64,000 nt of DNA, from positions 1 through 64,000 of the forward strand of contig NZ_RQYH01000009.1 of assembly GCF_003860215.1 (NCBI RefSeq), read 5' to 3'. This stretch comes from Desulfovibrio sp. OH1186_COT-070. GTDB taxonomy: Bacteria > Desulfobacterota > Desulfovibrionia > Desulfovibrionales > Desulfovibrionaceae. Below are positions 61,806-64,000 of the stretch, in pieces (position 1 is the first letter of the stretch; every line of letters starts with the position of its first letter). The position numbers and the translations under genes were made by a program. Below the pieces are notes generated by a model. That model was not told the origin of the DNA. It made no database searches and worked only from the letters and a program-made list of their open reading frames with translations.

Positions 61806-64000
61806 CTACCGGTTCAATGAAAAAACCACGGGTATCTCAACCACGCTCATGACAGGTTTGCCGCCAACCTTTGCCGGAGCAAAACGCCACTTGTGCACTG
61901 CGGCAAGCGTTTCCTCGGCAAAATAGGCGCTCACGCCACCTTTGAGCACCACAGCCCTGAGTATCCGACCGTTCGTGCCGATAACGGCCCTGACGCGCAC
62001 AGTGCCTTCAATACGGGCATGCTGTGCATGGGATGGATAGCGGGGTTTCACTCGCTGCAAAATGGCCGGGGCCTGGTCCCACTGGTTCATGCCGTAAACC
62101 GCTCCCTGGCCTTGCCCTTTGCCCTGGTACATGCCGAGGCCGCCGCCGCTGCCGCCACCCTCGCCGTTGTCATTGCGGCCCGCCCCTTCAGCTTCGGTGG
62201 CCCCTCCTGCACTGGCAGCATCCTGTCCGCCTGCATGTGATCCCGATGCGGGCGGAGGAGCATTAGCGGGCTTTTTGTTCTTTTCCGCCTTGTTGCGCTT
62301 TTCCATTTGCCTTTTCGGTTGTTGTGGGGGCGGCTTTGTTTCAGGCGTGTCTTTTTTTCTTTTTTCTTTTTCCTTGAGCACCAGATCCGGTTCTTCCATT
62401 TTTTCCTGAACCTTTGGCTCGTCTGCGGCGATTTTTTCCTCTTCCGGCTCCGGAGGGGCAGGTGTTTCTTCTTCAGCGTGTGCGGTCGGGTCTGTCCCGT
62501 CCGTTGCGCTGGCGTGGCTGGTTCCCTGGGTGGCAGTGCCCATGCCCATGCCAACGAGCGAAATGTGCATGGAAGATTCACCGCCACCAGACTGCTGCAA
62601 GGGGATGCCCCATACGGCAAGCAGGAGCAAGGAATGCAAAAGCAGTGAAAAGGAGATGCCTTTTTTGCGTATTTTTTGCTGAAAGGTGTGCAGCGTTTTG
62701 CCCCTGGCGCGATAAATCCAGCGGCTGCGTGAACCTTTTTCTTCGGAGGTACCGTCGGGGAAACAGTGCGCCGCTTGGGGAAAAGCGGTGGACAAAAGCT
62801 CACGCAATTTTTGTGAAGCGGGCCGGGTGAATATTTCGCGCACAGGTCCCTGCTCGATAACGCGGCCCCTGTCCAGCACGAGTGCACGCTGGCAAAAGCC
62901 TTTGACCAGAGCAAGGTCGTGGCTGACAAAAATCATGGCCATGTTGTATTGCTGCTGCAAACCGCGCAAAAGCGAAACAAGCTGAAATTGCAGAGCACGG
63001 TCAAGGGATGATGTGGGTTCGTCCAGCAGCAGCACCTGCGGCCTGAGCACCAGAGCACGCGCCACAGCAACGCGCTGGCGTTCTCCTCCGGAAAGTTCGT
63101 GGGGGAATCTGTCAGCATATTCGGGGGCAAGCCCCACATCTTTCAGGGCATCCAAGACGCGGGTGTCGTTGCAGGAGGCATTTCTGTCATGCACAAGAAG
63201 ACCTTCTGCAACCAGTTGGCGCACACTCATGCGCGGATTCAGCGAAAGGAAGGGGTTTTGAAATACCACTTGCATGTCACGGCGCAAAGGAGCCATTTGT
63301 GCGTGTGTAAGATCCTGGATTTCTTTCCCTTGCAGAATGATGCGGCCTCTGGAGGGGATGAGCCGCAAGGCCGCGAGGACAAGCGATGATTTCCCCGAAC
63401 CGCTTTCGCCGACAATCCCCAGGCATTCCCCAGGGTACAGCTCGAGGTTCACACCGTTCAGTGCCCTGAAAGGAGGATTTTTTTTCCGGAAGATGCCTGT
63501 TCTGGGGCCTTCAAAATCCACGCTGAGGTGCTGGACGGAAAGCAGGGGAAGGGAAGTCTTTTCGGACAATGGTGCGGCCCACTCTCCATCGGCGGAACGG
63601 AGAAGGGTTTGCGTGTATTCGTGGCGCGGGTTTGCAAAAATATCCGAGGAACTCTCGACAATTTTTCCGCGGCGCATAACGTGCACGGTATCAGCAAAGC
63701 GTTGCACCATACCGAGATCGTGGCTGACGAGCAGCAGCCCCATGCCCAGTTCCCGGCGCAGGTCCGTAAGCAGGCGCAGGACAGACTGTTGCACTGTGGC
63801 GTCAAGGGCTGTGGTGGGCTCATCGGCAATGAGCAGGTCGGGATTGCAGGCAACGGCAAGCGCCAGGATCACCCTCTGCCGCTGTCCGCCCGAGAGTTGG
63901 TGGGGATAAGCCTCCATCCGTTCCTGAGGGTTGTCGATACGCACAATCCGGAAGAGGTCGAAAACCCTTGCGCGAATCTGGGCTTCAGTAAGGTTTTGGT
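61806..64000 (-). CDS. ABC ATPase (DppD-DppF type) fused to a TonB domain; 5' end outside window
   Basis: The 730 visible residues form one uninterrupted frame. Residue numbers count from the first whole codon in the window. Residues 1-135 are the second half of a first ABC domain (LSGGQ at 35, Walker B LLIADEP at 55, SHD). Residues 150-410 are a complete second domain (Walker A GESGSGKSS at 197, LSGGE at 302, LLLDEP at 323, SHD at 360), of the dipeptide/nickel importer class. A helix at 447-466 (SFSLLLHSLLLLAVWGIPL) includes SxxxH as in TonB. A Pro/Glu/Lys then Gly-rich periplasmic linker leads to a TonB C-terminal domain (650-730: PRYPSHAQHARIEGTVRVRA, AVHKWRFAPAKV). exbB and exbD follow. 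Permease genes should lie to the right of the window. No start codon for a separate TonB is visible at the junction. Confidence 0.88.
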   Translation of the reverse strand, partial: QNLTEAQIRARVFDLFRIVRIDNPQERMEAYPHQLSGGQRQRVILALAVACNPDLLIADEPTTALDATVQQSVLRLLTDLRRELGMGLLLVSHDLGMVQRFADTVHVMRRGKIVESSSDIFANPRHEYTQTLLRSADGEWAAPLSEKTSLPLLSVQHLSVDFEGPRTGIFRKKNPPFRALNGVNLELYPGECLGIVGESGSGKSSLVLAALRLIPSRGRIILQGKEIQDLTHAQMAPLRRDMQVVFQNPFLSLNPRMSVRQLVAEGLLVHDRNASCNDTRVLDALKDVGLAPEYADRFPHELSGGERQRVAVARALVLRPQVLLLDEPTSSLDRALQFQLVSLLRGLQQQYNMAMIFVSHDLALVKGFCQRALVLDRGRVIEQGPVREIFTRPASQKLRELLSTAFPQAAHCFPDGTSEEKGSRSRWIYRARGKTLHTFQQKIRKKGISFSLLLHSLLLLAVWGIPLQQSGGGESSMHISLVGMGMGTATQGTSHASATDGTDPTAHAEEETPAPPEPEEEKIAADEPKVQEKMEEPDLVLKEKEKRKKDTPETKPPPQQPKRQMEKRNKAEKNKKPANAPPPASGSHAGGQDAASAGGATEAEGAGRNDNGEGGGSGGGLGMYQGKGQGQGAVYGMNQWDQAPAILQRVKPRYPSHAQHARIEGTVRVRAVIGTNGRILRAVVLKGGVSAYFAEETLAAVHKWRFAPAKVGGKPVMSVVEIPVVFSLNR

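Noticed and set aside
62087-62929. A 280-codon frame overlapping the ABC-TonB junction
   Set aside because: It is the +1 shadow of the fusion gene, with no family motifs. It matters only as a possible product if slippage occurs at the A6 runs.
1-64000. CRISPR array, rRNA or tRNA genes, complete insertion sequence
   Set aside because: I saw no regular direct repeats with spacers, no TPsiC-type GTTCRANNC clover-leaf context, and no transposase frame.

Overview
The window looks like chromosome from a high-GC anaerobic deltaproteobacterium of the Desulfovibrionaceae (Desulfovibrio/Bilophila type). This rests on gene content rather than on a database match: a Lut/GlcDF-type lactate oxidation cluster with an L-lactate permease, TRAP transporters, cytochrome bd oxidase, a GatCAB amidotransferase, a long sigma-54 activator, corrinoid enzymes and strong Shine-Dalgarno sites. 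I recognise no tRNA, rRNA, CRISPR array or complete insertion sequence.

Layout. 0.1-6 kb: dnaJ, rpoZ, a TtcA-like tRNA thiolase, gatA/gatC and a periplasmic-binding-fold lipoprotein. 6.2-12.8 kb: an amidohydrolase plus sodium:solute symporter operon, preceded by a good -24/-12 (sigma-54) promoter and divergent from a 1037-residue sigma-54 activator. 12.8-20.5 kb: dnaK, then a TRAP transporter (dctP, fused dctQM) with a GlcG/HbpS-like protein, divergent from a polytopic membrane LuxR regulator. 20.5-20.9 kb: gene debris, namely the tail of a chemotaxis receptor and the tail of a PemK/MazF toxin. 20.9-24.6 kb: recR-ybaB-dnaX and ilvE. 24.8-31.4 kb: a tightly packed plus-strand run (HyuA-like protein, trmL, cbiB, TSUP exporter, YkgJ-like protein, ribBA, cytochrome b561-like protein). 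31.5-40 kb: an arginase-fold enzyme, then the lactate module (FAD dehydrogenase, FeS partner, LutC, LutB/LutA fusion, lactate permease). 40.2-43.5 kb: alkylation repair (ogt, AlkA/Mag-type glycosylase) between two exported proteins. 43.6-50.3 kb: DedA, ModF-like double ATPase, PHP phosphatase, cheW behind a sigma-28-type promoter, and a sugar aminotransferase/GtrA/glycosyltransferase trio. 50.4-58 kb: a second lactate permease broken by a one-base frameshift, htpG, cydAB, purM. 58-60.7 kb: a small exported protein, an AmrS-type radical SAM enzyme, cobO, and a deoxyribosyltransferase-like protein.

The most striking item is at the right edge (60.7-64 kb): exbD, exbB and, directly upstream, one uninterrupted reading frame in which a double-domain peptide/nickel-type ABC ATPase (DppD-DppF layout) is fused through a transmembrane helix and a Pro/Lys/Glu-rich linker to a complete TonB C-terminal domain. 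The helix keeps the SxxxH motif that TonB uses for ExbB/ExbD coupling. This suggests one polypeptide that serves both an inner-membrane ABC importer and TonB-dependent outer-membrane uptake. I know of no described example. The 5' end of this gene lies outside the window.

Other points worth a second look are four copies of a GGCGCAAACTCC-type repeat, all at or between the 3' ends of converging genes; an arginase-fold enzyme with Cys at a metal-ligand His position; and an alpha/beta hydrolase with Gly where the nucleophilic Ser is expected.
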